DNA of 64,000 nucleotides. Source: Batillaria attramentaria. Its lineage: Eukaryota; Mollusca; Gastropoda; Batillariidae. This document shows positions 1 to 13,348 of this stretch, piece after piece. Position 1 is the first letter of the stretch. Each line of letters opens with the position of its first letter. The DNA lies in NCBI GenBank assembly GCA_018292915.2, contig JACVVK020000013.1, forward strand, positions 1,080,001-1,144,000, in the 5' to 3' direction. The position numbers were made by a program, and so were the translations under genes. Under the pieces are notes generated by a model that worked only from the letters and a program-made list of their open reading frames with translations, ran no database searches and was not told the DNA's origin.

Positions 1-657
1 CGCGCACGTGAGGGGAAGGGAGGTGGGAAGGCCAAGCAACGTGACTTCTCTCGATACCAAACCAGGGACAAACTAGAAACTAATAGCGAACTACTACCAA
101 GAACTAAACTACGGCAAACATCCTGCATCTAACTACAAACGCTGGTACTAAAATAAAAATTAAAAACTCAATTCTCTACACAGGCACATTAATTTTATGG
201 GCTGTTGAGGTTGACCTTATCACTGTAAAGCGAACAACATCGGGGTTAGTGCCCCCATTTCCGAGCTAAAACATGGACTGTCAAGTATGTGTGTTATCAA
301 GGGTAGCCACAGAATGCAGAGCACTCTCACACCGGCCACACGCACTGATACGCACACGCACACACACACACACACACACACCCCTAGCCAGTCAAGACCC
401 ATTGGAGTCCTTTGAAAAATTCGAGATACGCAGAATAGCTACATTTGGAATAACACCAAACCTTACCCAACCGGACGACGTGCTTGCAACACAGGGCGCT
501 CACAGCAAGTAAACTGACACGGTGTGATCCCCGCGTAGATTTGTTTTCCCCACGCATACTGAGTGTACACGCTTAAATCGTGCACACGCGGGTGAGCTGG
601 CAGACACACATTTAGGTCAAGGACACTAGCTAAAGAACGAAATAGATAATTATCTCT

Positions 658-709
<52 letters not shown>

Positions 710-710
710 C

Positions 711-741
<31 letters not shown>

Positions 742-750
742 TATGTGTGC

Positions 751-790
<40 letters not shown>
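658..790 (+). repeat. (GT)n with a (GTGC)n core
   Basis: GT dinucleotides interrupted by CGTG tetranucleotide repeats. Confidence 0.95.
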
Positions 791-937
791 CGTGGGCACT
801 TTCGTACAACAGGGCGGTTGTAATGTTCGTAAGTCGGAAGGTCAAGTTCCAACCGGAATTTTCGCTAACCTGGACAAACAAACAAACAAACAAGGAGTGG
901 GCCCATTTATGCAAGAAATGTCGATGGAATGTCAGTT

Positions 938-1060
938 TAGCTCCGACTGGGGCCAAATATTTGTGCTGGCTTTTTTGTCGTTGTACGTCTTTGATATCAT
1001 CCGTATGTGGTGGAAAAGGACGTTAAACCCCAAACACCCACCCCACCCACCCCCAGTTTA
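938..1060 (+). mobile_element. SINE family A, headless
   Basis: ACTGGGGCCAAATATTTGTG to GGACGTTAAAC plus CACCC repeats; no tRNA part. Confidence 0.75.
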
Positions 1061-1286
1061 GTTCCAACTGCGAAGCCAAATGAATGAAAACTTTTGTTAT
1101 AATGTTGATGTCTGCATTATAGCCCACAATCAAACCAATACCTGAAAGTGTAGCGCCGGAGGCGCGGCCGAAGTGGTTATATTCCATCCTCTGTCACTAC
1201 ATTAATTTTAAAGTTAGAGAATGTCTGAGTAAAGAAATTAGTGCGGAATTAGTGTTAACGCACTGTACAGGCCGCTGTGCGACGCT

Positions 1287-1289
<3 letters not shown>

Positions 1290-1339
<50 letters not shown>

Positions 1340-1364
1340 GCGCGCGCGCGTACACACACACACA
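1290..1364 (+). repeat. (CA)n(CG)n(CA)n
   Basis: CA repeat with an alternating CG block (potential Z-DNA). Confidence 0.95.
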
Positions 1365-1769
1365 CTCGCTCCCGTGCACACGCAACAAAGAAAGAAAACA
1401 TGCAACACTCCCTTTCATACGCACTGTAGGCTGACATGCAAACCATGACAAAGAGGAGTCTGAAGTTTCTATTCTTATTATTAAACAGAAGTTAGGCAAT
1501 AATGAGAGGTAGATAATATTTCCGAACCTCTAAAAGTTGGAAGTTTGGTGCTAACAGATATTTTTTTGAACGAGGCTGACCAACTGTGCCCAACAAGAGA
1601 GAGAGAGAGAGAGAGAGGAAACGGTAAACACATGGCCCTTTACATTACATCAGTAAGAAGCGCTAGATACCTTGAACAGTCAATGCTAATAACGGCGTTG
1701 ATAATAATAGTGACGTCGAAACAAGTATTCACCGGGCCCACACACGGTATCAACATATTACAATATGCG

Positions 1770-2061
1770 TTAGCTTGCATATGAAGCCTTGATGAGGTCA
1801 GCAGCCTTTTCGGCGATCATAATGGTAGGGGCGTTTGTGTTGCCAGACGTGATGGTCGGCATGATGGAGGCATCCGCCACACGCACGCCACTCAGTCCTC
1901 GGATTCTGGAGAAAACAACAACAAATAAACAAACCATTATGACGTGTGCTATGTCTGGATTAGTAGGGCAGATAAGACATTAAAGAGTACAGGTACTTTG
2001 GAAAGTTTGAGTAAGTTGCCGGAATAATAAAAATGATAATGATAGTAATGATGGTGATGAG

Positions 2062-2095
<34 letters not shown>

Positions 2096-5000
2096 CACTG
2101 TGCATTGTGTAGGCGCTTTACCCAATTTCTTGAATCGGCTCATAGCACCGCGAACTGAACCCAACACGCACGCTCACGTCAATCACACGCATTCTCTCAA
2201 ACACTGGAAATGTACACGCTACAGTCACGTGCGAAGGGTCAACTCAGCAAGTTAAGTTTCGGAATTTAGAAATAATAATAATAATAATAATAATTTAATT
2301 AGTAATTAGTGATTGAATTAGTGATTTTTTTCAGGCTAACCTTTCGGTAAATCAAACAAACATTAAACCATGAACATGAAAATGTTATAGACTCACACCA
2401 TTGTGAATCTCAAAAGAGACTACCCAAAACGAGAACCTCACCTTAGCTGGGGGTCTACGACAGCCGTAGTGTCCGTGGCTGCCCCCATTTTGCACGTGCC
2501 AACCGGGTGATAGACGGTCTGTACGTTACGCCTGATGACGCAAGCCCAGTAGTCGTCCGTGTGGTAAGGAAACTGGCTGCAGAACTTGGAAGGGGTGTCA
2601 GCAGGCTCCGCCCCTATAGACTGCATGGTGGGCGTGGCCACCAGCTTCTGACACTCTCTCACACCTACAAAAAGCAGAACTGATACCGGCCCCCGTAGTG
2701 TAGTGGTTAGCACTTCGGATCATGGACCGGGAGACCTGGGTTCGAATCCTAGCCGAGGCAAGCGGGATTTTTCATACCTAGGTCGGCTCCTACCCAGAGC
2801 GGGTGTGCTATGGCCCCAATGGGGAGGCTGTTGCCACACAGCCGAGCTTCACCCACTTCACGGGTGCGACTTTGGGGGTGCTTCCCTTTGTATGACACGT
2901 CTTATGATGTGGATGATTACACGGCCGGCACCGCAGGTGCCGTAGTTCCCGGGCCTGGTTAATGCCGGGATATTTATGACAGGAAGCGTGGAATGCGGCC
3001 CTGTCCCGCAGTCCCAAACCACATGGACCTCCATAGCATCATCTTACTATCATCCTCATCTCCATCATCATGCATCATGCATAAAAATTGTCCCAGCTTC
3101 CGAGTCCTCCGTGGGTTCCACCCATGACCAGGGAGGAACACCACTGAAGCTGGCAAAGAGTTGGGGCAGCGAAAAAAAAAAAAAAAAAAAAAGCAGAACT
3201 GATTAGTTTGCGACCTGTCCATTACAGTCAGGGATATCTCAAACGCGGCCGACCTTCATGCAGTCTGTCTGACTGGCGTGCATAGAGTTCAGCTGGGCTG
3301 GTAAGTTAGGGTAGCTATCCCCCCCCCCCTTCCCCCCAACGATCTGCCTATTAACGCCGTCTCCGGTGTGGTGGGGAGGTTCATCCTCAACAAACCAACC
3401 AATGAATAAGTTTGCACTTTTAGATCCACAGAGTTGAGAGAGAAAGAGGGAGGGGGGGGGGAGTAATGTTCTTCGGAGGTTTAACACTCGTAAACATTGA
3501 CAAACAAAGTTTACAATGCAAGGTAACCTGAGCAGTTTACACACCGGACCCAACACCCACTAACACCCCCCCCCCCCCCCCACACACACACACACACACA
3601 CACACGCACGCACGCACGCACTCACGCACGCACGCACGCACACACACACACCCCTACGCCCCGGAAAAAGTTTCAAGAAGGTTTCTGTCGACCTTCCTTT
3701 TGTTGTTGTTCTTGTTGCTGTTGCTGTTGTTGTTGTTATTGATGTTGTTTTAAGCGTATGGTATCCCTAACACACTTTTCGGCCCTTAGCAATTCAGTAT
3801 TATAACCTTTAACTAGCACAGTCAGGTCACGTGGCGCTTCCAAGTAATGAGGATCTATGGCCGGATATTCAAAGGGGTCGGCACTGCGCAGGCGCACAGT
3901 ACCCCGGCTCTCGGGACGCGAGAGAGAAGCGAGACATGGGAAGCCATATTCAAACCGGTCCCTGCCTCTCGCCTGCTCGATCGTCTGCAAAGATACAGAG
4001 AGGGATCAAGTCGATAGCATTCACGCCAAGACCACATGAAAAACAAAGTCCGAAGGTCAGCAGATTTCAGTTTTGACTGACTCTAGATCGGGTTACCCAT
4101 GAGTGATCGGGGAAGTCACATCTTGGTTAGAGAGAGGGACGCCCTGCTTAGACTGACTTCAGAAATACTTTAAAATCAACCTAGCCACGGTGGAAATTGG
4201 TGACAAAGCCTTTCTAATCATCTTACTTTGAATGACCTCTCGTAAAGGTAAACGTCACTGGTGCACGGTGAAAGTTCCAAACATTCAAACATTTCGTTCA
4301 GCTATAAGCATCAGGCAATCCAAACCTGGCTCCTGGCTCCTTTATAGTCCAGATTCAAGATTTAAGATTTTCTTTTTCTTTTTCCCCTTTCGGGGTATGG
4401 AGGAGAAAAAATCAAACAAACCATGATCACTTAATTAGAGACAGAAAGATAGGACAAAAGATATATGTACAACAGAATTATGCATAATCTATACACAGGA
4501 AAGCGCAACCACCTATGAGACTTCTGACAGTCTAGCTTACACACACACACACACACACACACACTATACCGTCGCTTTAAACAATTCCGTCAATATAAGG
4601 GGCTTTCATGCATACACTTTTGGGTGACCTCGACCTCATCTCGTTCAATCTTACAGCGAAACCCGAACTTAGCAAGCTATTCTTTCAATGAGGTTAGCGA
4701 TAAGTTTTGTACTATTTGACTTACATCTTCAGTGTATCCGAAGTTCCGGAGGTATTTGGTTGTCCACTGTTTGCCCTGTAACATCAGTTGTATGTCAGGC
4801 CACTCTTTTCCTCGGAGGGTATCGTCTGAGTACGTGAAGATCCCTACCTCTAGAGACAACGGCGACGACAAATGTCCTGCCAAAGAAAAAAAAATGACGA
4901 TGACGACGACGACGACGATGATGAAGCATAATGTTACCAGTGATGTCGAAAATCGCGCCTCAAAGACATTCTGTTCAGTGTCCTTGAATCTGTTCCACCG

Positions 5001-6802
5001 TTCGTCTGGTTCAAAAGGGCTCTGTCTCGATTCATCACCATCGTCATCACCAGCATCATCATGATGAACAACAATAACTAACACGACCACAAGAACAACA
5101 ACGACAAAACAACAACAACAACAACAACAACAACCCCAACACGACCACAACAACAATGATGACGACGCGACAAATACATCATCAATGACTAAAACAAGAG
5201 CAGCTCCTTGGGGGGGGGGGGAGCCGGGGTGGCCGAATGGTAGAGCGTTGGACTCTCCATGCTCGGGTCGTGAGTTCGTATGCCGTCTGGGGCCAAATAG
5301 TTGTGCTGGCTTTTTCATCGTTGCCCCGTCTTTGATATCACCCGTATGTGGTGGAAAAGGACGTTAAACCCCCAAACACCCACCCACCCACCCGGGCCTC
5401 CTTGGCTCACTTGTGAGAGGGGTCAAGGTGATTCAAATGAGATCTGTAAGTGAAGAGCTTATCAATGACTATTCATTATTCCAAGTTTGATAGCTCTAGT
5501 TTTAAAAGGTCTTATGATTGTCCATCAGCATGCTAAGTTTTTGTGCCTCTGCTATTTGTAGATTCTGAGGAAATGGAATTGTTATGGTTTACTGCGGACA
5601 CACAAACAGACAGACAGACAGACACACAGACAGACAACGGAGGCTTATTAGGTTATTACATAGACTCACTTTGTTACACAAGTGAGCCCCCCCCCCCCCA
5701 AAAAAAAAAAAAAAAAAAAAAGTTACGTTGGGCTACTGATGCAAACAGGTCTACGGGACAGCATAAACGTAGTTGGGTCTGAACCTTCTGAGCTTTTTCC
5801 ATCATCGGCAACAACAGCCACCATCCCCACCAAGACCCACAGCGGCGACAGCAACAACTAAACCTAGCCCACCCACCGGTCTTGAAGAGCTTGTACTGAA
5901 GCCAGGTCCAGAGAGAGTTGAGTTCAGGCGGCGTCACACCCAGTGGTTGTTGGATGCCCACCTCAAAGTCATAGTACGGGTGGTCGTGCAGGTTTTCCCC
6001 GACTGGGAGGTCCGTCACCACAGGGATCTGCGTCGGGAAGCAAAATTCAGAATTAGCTAGAACAGGTGATACGTGCGCAGAACTGATCAACGTACCTGGC
6101 ATTAAATTTTATCGTCGTAACCCTGTGACTTCCACATCTGAAGGACGTCTTTTTGAGATTTTTAAAAATACTTTATTATCCATTTTGGGAAATTCGGGCT
6201 GCTTCCCCCGGGGTAAGCGCGTCGCCGCGATGCAGCGCCACCCCATACACATTTTTCAATTTGCTTGGGGAGGAAAGCCGGAAAACCCGGAGAGAAGCCC
6301 CCGATGAGCAACCCGGTAGTCAGTTGAGCACAAATCAGCACATGCATTTGGGCGAAATGCAGCGTGCGCAACGTGCACAGAGGTAGATCAGCGTACCTGG
6401 CATTTTTCACCTTAACTCTTAGAGGCCCATGTGAAACTTCCGCTTTTACTTGATATCTTCATATCACTAGGAGCCACTTCAAGCCACTATTATACAATCT
6501 GAAGCGGTCTTGGGCCTAACGGGAAGGCCTTGTGTAACAGTGGCTTTAAGTGGCAGCTACTGGTGTGCAGTGGTTGTTTCTTTATAACCAGCCTTATCAT
6601 ATAGCGGGCAGGGGGTGGCCCGGCTCGGGGTTTTGAGAGTAGCTCTGTGACTTCTTCATCTAATGGGGCCCAGCGTGAATACAAGCTACGACTGAAATGA
6701 CGCTGCCGCATTTTAAATGTGATTTACTCTGACCACACACTTTCTCATGAAATGTCTGCTCAAAAAGTAGCAATGACAACGCAATGCATTAAAATTCTGC
6801 TC

Positions 6803-6877
<75 letters not shown>

Positions 6878-9118
6878 CCTTCATCTTCTCAAGATGACTT
6901 TTGGGCCCAACTCCAGACAACAGCAGTATGTGCGGAGATCCGATCGCCCCCGCCGATAGAATCACCTCCCTCCTTGCCTGCACGAACTCTTTTCGGCCGT
7001 TACGTACAAAATTCACACCAACAGCCCGCTTGTCTTTGAACACAACCTGGACAAGTTAAAATAAGATAAGATATTTCGCTTCCAAACTTCGTACATGGAA
7101 GTTGGCTTCTTAGGATCACTCCAGTCCACGCGTCAACAAAACTGGATCAACACAAGTCTGGTCAAGTCATTCCGAGTCAAGTTAAGTCATTTTACACAGA
7201 TCGACGAAATGGGCAGCGCTAATACTTACATACATGCAGGGGACATGGGATTTGGTCTAGTGGTTAAGGCATCCGACTGTGGATCTTGATCTGCCTGGTT
7301 CGAGTCCCCGGTGGGCAGGAATATGGTGGGAGTTTTCCGTACCATATTGAGTCAAATCCATGTGCAGACTCGTTTACGGTGCCTGTCTCGCCTTCGTGTA
7401 TACACGCACGCACATACATCTAGCGCGCACGCTAAAAATCCAAAAAAAAAAAAAAAAAAATCCCACATTCATCTTTCGAAGAAGAGTAGGCTGTGGCCGG
7501 TGTCGTGGTAAACAGAAATACTGTCGCACGCACCAGAGTGAATCGCAGGGTGGAGGTTTGCACATAAAGTAGCGCTTAGCGGCAGCAGGCTTTCACTGCT
7601 TCGTCCTCCAGCCCTGCGGCGCCGTGAGCATTTCAGCAGAGATGGATATGTGCGCCGAAGAGAAGTCTAACCAACCAACGAACCAATTCCGCACGCTCTC
7701 ACCCCTTCAACCTTGATGAACCTTCCCGATCATAACGTACCGAACCTGGTCAAAGGGTGATTCCCTTACCTTGGTGACCTGGGCGTTGACAGCCACGTGG
7801 AGGTTTTGTCTGTGGAGCACAGGATAGAGGAAAGCCCGGGACGTGCTGTATCGCAGACCATCAGCTGCCGTGGCCTGAGTCAGGTACACTCCTGTGACAA
7901 TATAGAGTATAATTGTACCTTGTTGATACACTAAGGCTGTCCTGCACGAGGATAAAAACTGGCTTGTCCTACGAAATACAGCATGTCGGCCCCCGTCGTG
8001 TAGTGCTTAGCACTTCGGACCATGGACCGGGAGACCCGGGTTCGAGTCCCAGCCGAGGCAAGCGGGATTTGTCCTACCTAGGTCGGCTCATACCCAGAGC
8101 GGGTGTGCTATGGGCCCACTGGACAGGTTGCTGTTGCCGCACAGCCGAGATTCACCCACTTCACGGGTGCGACCTTTGGGGTGCTTCCCTTGGTATGACA
8201 CGTCTTATGATGTGGATGATTACACGACCGGCACCGTAGTTCCCGGGCCTGGTTAACTCCGGGATATTTATGAAAGGAATCGTGAAATGTGGCCCTGTCC
8301 CGCAGACCGAAACCACACGGTCCTCCATAGCATCTTACCACCATCTTCATCATCACGCATAATAAACATTGCCCCAGCTTATGGACCCACCTCCCATAAT
8401 CTCGCCATTGGGATCTGTCAGCTTGTGCCCGGCCTCCTGCCCGGCCTTCAGCAACAGCTCCGTGATGCCGACTGTATTGTGTTGAGCAACCTTTAAAGGG
8501 CCTCCCTTACCGTGATATCCTGTAATAATGATAATAATAATTCTTATGTAATTCTTATGTAGCGCTAAATAATAAATAATAATAACAATGAGTATTGTAT
8601 AGGCGCTTTTTCCCAATTTCGTGGTTTGGCTCAAAGCGCCGCAAACTGAACCCAACACGCACGCTCACGTGAATCATACGCTTTCTCTCACAGACTGGAC
8701 ATAAACACATTACAATCACGTGAAATTTCGGAATTGAGAATTGCATTTATTTTTCAAATTTGGTGGGCTGAACATTTCCAAAGCAGAGGTGGAGGAAGCC
8801 GGAGTACCCGGAGAAAACCCCCGATGATCGGCCCGAATAAACGGTGCCACATACGAGAAATTCTTTGCCCCGAGTGGGACTCGAACCCCTGACCTCTCGC
8901 ATTGGTGACAAGTCTCTTAACCACTAGACCACCGACGCGACCGCCCCACCAATGTGGGCTCTAAGCGCTTTACACAGTGACATGAAGATTAACATATATA
9001 ATTTATGAGGTCCAAACATATAACTATAGTATATATATACACATGAATATACTACATGTATGAGGAACACATAGAGCGGCAACCAGCACACACGCACACG
9101 CACACGCACACACGCGCG

Positions 9119-9197
<79 letters not shown>

Positions 9198-10011
9198 TAA
9201 CACGTGCAGGCTGGAGAAATCAGCGCTACCGTCATCCGGAAAATGACCTAAGCGTCTTTCAAATGCATGATGCTTAGGCATTTTTTGCTTCCACAGATGA
9301 ACCTAGGAAGTGTGTGAAAGTGCAGTATCTGGAACCGTTTCACGTGGACTGCGCCTCATGACAAAAATCTGCTGCCTAATTTCACCGGTCGTTTTTTTTG
9401 TTTTTTTTTCTTCTCAAGACACAGGAGATTGACTGAAACCTCTGCCACCTTAGTCTTACATGCCTTCAAAAAGCCCACGTTCTCACTGGCCATGAGGGGA
9501 GCCGGGGCGGCCGAAAGGTAGAGCGTCGGACGTCTAATGCTTGGGTCGTCAGTTCGTATTCCGGCCGGGGCCAAATATTTGTGCTGGCTTTTTCATTGTT
9601 GCCCCGTCTTTGATATCACCCGTATGTGGTGGAAAAGGACGTTACCCCCCCCCTCCTCCTCCCCCAACACCCACCCACCCTCCCTGATCATGACAAAGTC
9701 TGCTGCATACTTGCCTAATCTCAAGACTCAAGACTCAAGTTTCACGAATACCTACGCCGTCTTACCTGACTTCACTAACTCCTCATTCTGATTGTCCTCG
9801 GACTTGATGAAGTAGGGCAGTACATCCTTGTAGCTCCACCCTTCCGCCCCTAGCTCCGCCCACAGGTCAAAATCGTGGCGACTGCCGCGTATATACAGCA
9901 TGCTGTTGAGGTTGGAGGTACCGCCCAGAATACGACCACGAGGCCAGTAGCTCCTCTGTCCACACAAATGACATAGCGTTGATTTGTATTTGGCTGGGGG
10001 TTGCGAGTTCG

Positions 10012-10046
<35 letters not shown>

Positions 10047-10292
10047 GTCAAGTTTATTTCCAACCCTCTGGGGGCATAGGAAAACAAAAGTAAACATATG
10101 AAAATAAACGAAAGTATCAACAAAAAACAATAAAAAAACAAAAACAAAACAAAACAACAACAACAACAACAAAACAACAACAACAACCCCCCCCCCCCAA
10201 AAAAAAAAAAAAAAACACCTGAACAAAACAAAATCAGGAACAAAGCATATACATACACACACTCGCACATACTGCTGGATGCATATACGTTC

Positions 10293-10352
<60 letters not shown>

Positions 10353-11295
10353 AAAAATCAGTGCACGATTTCTCTTACACACGAACTGACAACAGTTCAC
10401 TTGTTGCCATTGCCCGAAATTTCAATCAGAGTGTATTTGGAGGGAATGAAGAAACAACAGCCATAACTTCAAATGGAGTAACAGCTATCAGATACAGTAC
10501 GCCAAAGTCAGCTGTAACTCTCAAAATAGGGCAGGTTTTAAAACATGAACGTGTATGTAGTATTTTCAACACATGAAATCCAAACAGACACGCAGGAGAT
10601 GGGGGAGCGGAGAGGGGAGGGATGGGGCGGAGGCTGTGAACGTGACAGTCTACTGACATTCGCCTTAATGCCACTCATGGCATTTTTCTGTGGCTCGGTG
10701 TAATACTCCCAGTCCACTTCTGAGCGCAGCAGGGCCTTCGACAGTCCCGGTATTGGCACGTTTGGATTTGGGCGATCGTCAGGTCCCGCCTCCAGCAGCA
10801 ACACCGTCACGTGACTGTCTTCTGACAGGCGATTGGCCAGAACGCAGCCTGCTGATCCCGCCCCCACTGAAATATACGTATGTTTTAAGAGCATGGCGTT
10901 ACCTTCATTAGTTTCCGTTTTTACAGCCCCAGTGACACTACTTTTGGTACACCCCTTTCATGAAGCTGCATGCTCGTGCAGGACGACATCATTTTCTCCT
11001 TCAGAAAGAAGTAAGTATGACAACACTGCCACTGATAATCGAACACTTTATCCACATAAATACCAAATTCAAGGTTTGCAAACATGAAAACATACACACA
11101 CCAATAAAACAACTACTTTTCAACCTATTCCGTGTTCCAAACGCATCTCCACAATATCGAACACTGACCAATGATATAGTCGTAGGTCGTGTTGAGTGTT
11201 TTGGCCAAAGGAACGATGACGTCATCCTGGGTGACGTAATGATAGAGGAAGATTGAAGCCAAGGCAGCGAGAAGGGAGCACGTGACCGCCCACAT
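1770..11295 (-). CDS. GMC family FAD oxidoreductase, choline/glucose dehydrogenase-like, 11 exons, complete
   Basis: Predicted flavoprotein that oxidises an alcohol or sugar hydroxyl using FAD; the substrate is unknown. Exons (minus): 11295-11169, 10866-10658, 9955-9766, 8519-8391, 7891-7770, 7046-6879, 6027-5877, 4876-4725, 3984-3807, 2664-2442, 1905-1770. All ten junctions are GT-AG with matching phase and sum to 595 codons (594 aa), normal for the family. The N-terminus has a hydrophobic signal/anchor stretch (residues 5-20). The FAD-binding motif VGAGSAG lies at 43-49 with the ribose-binding E near 68, the first GMC signature [11 protein letters not shown] at 116-126, and the second signature around [15 protein letters not shown] (290-304). 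The catalytic pair is His528 (YHPVGTC) and Asn572 (SGNTNAP), a His/Asn arrangement as in choline oxidase. The ATG lies 27 nt inside an exon preceded by TTTTTGCAG, so a 5' UTR exon probably sits upstream. The donor after exon 9 (GTTATA) is weak. Family assignment is firm; the substrate is inference. Confidence 0.93.
2020..2270 (-). mobile_element. SINE family E, tail part
   Basis: (GAT)n, TAGGCGCTTTACCCAATTTC and the ACTGAACCCAACACGCACGC segment; no head. Confidence 0.65.
2685..3192 (+). mobile_element. SINE family B, full length
   Basis: tRNA-like head with box A TAGTGTAGTGGTTAGCAC and box B GGGTTCGAATCC, long body, then an A-run. Target duplication AAAAAGCAGAACTGAT lies at 2669-2684 and again after the A-run (ending 3203). 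Inserted 19 nt upstream of the acceptor of GMC exon 10. Confidence 0.9.
5221..5396 (+). mobile_element. SINE family A
   Basis: Head GAGCCGGGGTGGCCGAATGG (box A) and GTGAGTTCGTATGCC (box B). Tail TTTGATATCACCCGTATGTG then GGTGGAAAAGGACGTTAAAC and CACCC repeats. Confidence 0.88.
6175..6325 (-). mobile_element. SINE family D, tail fragment
   Basis: GGGAAATTCGGGCTGCTTCC to CGATGAGCAACCCGGTAG; head missing. Confidence 0.65.
6806..6878 (+). repeat. (CA)n touching a splice donor
   Basis: On the minus strand the GMC intron begins GTAGTGTG and continues as (TG)34. Confidence 0.95.
7240..7665 (+). mobile_element. SINE family C
   Basis: Head GGGATTTGGTCTAGTGGTTA (box A) and GGTTCGAGTCCCC (box B). Long body with TTTCGAAGAAGAGTAGGCTG and CAGCAGGCTTTCACTGCTTC, ending in a tail of AACC-type repeats. 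Confidence 0.85.
7988..8384 (+). mobile_element. SINE family B, 3'-truncated
   Basis: CGGCCCCCGTCGTGTAGTGC head through GCCCCAGCTTATGG, ending within about 10 nt of the donor of GMC exon 8519-8391. Confidence 0.85.
8570..8946 (-). mobile_element. SINE family E
   Basis: Same layout as 45762-46147; head GTGGTCTAGTGGTTAAGAGA on the minus strand. In a GMC intron. Confidence 0.82.
9090..9194 (+). repeat. (CA)n with CG block
   Basis: About 100 bp, including CGCGCGCGCG. Confidence 0.95.
9500..9680 (+). mobile_element. SINE family A
   Basis: AGCCGGGGCGGCCGAAAGGT head; box B GTCAGTTCGTATTCC; tail as in the other copies. In a GMC intron. Confidence 0.85.
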
Positions 11296-11804
11296 GTTGA
11301 CTTATTGATCTGCTGCGAACGTCTGCAAAAACAGATACGATTACGATGAAGAATGTTAATATTACATTCTTTACCATCAATTTGGTGTTATTCCGCTTAC
11401 ATTTGGAGAGAGAGAGATGGAAATTGAAATTGAAATTGAAATAACTTTATTTGAAAACGGTTGAAGTTTTGGTCTTGCGACCAATTTTCAAACTTGCCGT
11501 TTTGTAAAAAAACAAAAAAACAAACAAAACAAAACAAAACAAAAAACGTACTTAATACTGGAACATGAATTCCACAATGAAGTTCTGGAAAAGAGAAACT
11601 ACTTTTATATATGTCAATACCGGAACGGAGAATTTTAAAAGTTAGTCCTAACCTAGAGGCTATGGATGTGGATTCTAAAAGAGTACATGCAAGATATTAC
11701 GGAACTAACTTTTTTGCGGAATTTGTACATAAATATCCCTGTGTTAACTGACTCGAAAGTGGCATCGTTGGGGGAGAAATTTTAACATATAAAGTTTTTT
11801 ATCT

Positions 11805-11857
<53 letters not shown>

Positions 11858-12220
11858 GATGATGATGATGATACGTTTTTTTTTATTCAGGATAGAGCAT
11901 TTAGGCATTGCTGCCTATCTTACATGCTGTCCTGCTATTCTACATTAAAGGGTATTGAGAAAAAAATCAAAACAAACAAACAAACAATAAAAAAGGAAAA
12001 AAGTATAAACTATCTAAGGGAAATACAGGAGAGAAAAATACACACGATAAACAAATCAAAACATACGTGGCATGTGCTGATGATACTGGCTGTGTGCCAA
12101 ATAAGAACTTTACAGTCGTCTCTAATATTTCAAAACATGTATGTAACACATTTCTATGCATATGATCAGATAAGCGTATCGTGTAGAATTTGTTTGAAGT
12201 TCATGAATTTGGAAACGATT

Positions 12221-12261
<41 letters not shown>

Positions 12262-12718
12262 GACTTTTTTTTTGGGGGGGGGGGGGGGTTCCGGGGGTCG
12301 GGGGGGGGGGGGGGGGGGGTTAGGTCATTGGACCCATGCAAAGGTCGGTGGGTATGAATATACATGCACATGACAAGACTGACATAATATTATAATCACA
12401 GTGGCATATGCACACGTCCACCAGGACTGCATTAAACAACACACATAATTAAGTGAAAATACGTCTTACATAATTTAAGTGAGAATACCAGTTTGTCTAC
12501 GTTTAAACGCCTTTTACAAATAAGTTGCAAAACGTTGCATGACTTTTGTCATTTGTACATGATATCAACAGGGTAAGTCTGAAGGTACTAGGTGACGAGA
12601 GAGAGAGAATGACAATGACAGTGACAATGATACTTTCTTCTCTTTTAGGTATGAAAGATTACGTACAGCATCCTTTGTTCTATCTTGTCCTTGCTACTTT
12701 CCACCACTATTACTACTG

Positions 12719-12773
<55 letters not shown>

Positions 12774-13348
12774 CTCTCTCTCTCTTCCAAATTCACACGG
12801 AATAACATCAAATTGATGGTAAAGAATTTAAACGTGTGTGAGAGAATTTAGTGGACATAAAAACTGAGAGTCAGTCGCGATGATACAAGTAACACCGGTA
12901 TCGGCTCTTATCACAAACTACATATAAACTCTGCAGTATAGTAATAGTATACCCCCCCCCCCCAAAAAAAAAAAAAAACAAAAAAAAACAAATAAAAAAC
13001 AAAACAAAACACATAAACGAGTTCTTTACGTTTTATGTGCAAATTAAAGTTTCCTACCTTTTTTCTGGAGCACCTGATATTAGAATCTTTCAGTGTTTCT
13101 GGTGTCTTGTTCCGAAGTACTGGGAAGATGTACACAACTTACCCTAGGCCCGCGCAAACACTGAGACATGTCAACGCACTGTCCACACGCCCTGCACCTT
13201 AGAATGCATTAGAATGCATTGTCATCCAGCGTCTGACCTCGGGATCAGTGTCCCCATTTCTCATGAACTCAGTAGCGGGCCAGCAGTGCTTCGTGTGATA
13301 TGTATCACGGGTATCCACATAGTACGGAATAGGACTTATCGTATTAGG

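Larger units (their letters stand above)
1..1769. other. 3' flank of the GMC gene, no gene seen
   Basis: Holds (CA)/(GT) microsatellites, a headless SINE A (938-1060) and a short (GA)n at 1597-1617. No convincing exon on either strand; no clear polyadenylation signal close to the GMC stop. Confidence 0.7.

Noticed and set aside
2703..2945. Repeated 80-aa ORFs inside SINE B copies (also 7913-8239, 27056-27298)
   Set aside because: Same ORF in every SINE copy; tRNA-derived non-coding element.
5221..5290. Functional tRNA genes at the SINE heads
   Set aside because: Box A and B are present but no full cloverleaf or acceptor pairing, and each head is fused to a SINE body and tail.
4677..5318. 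213-aa minus ORF over GMC exon 8
   Set aside because: Only 4876-4725 is coding; the remainder is intron with (CAA)n and SINE A sequence.
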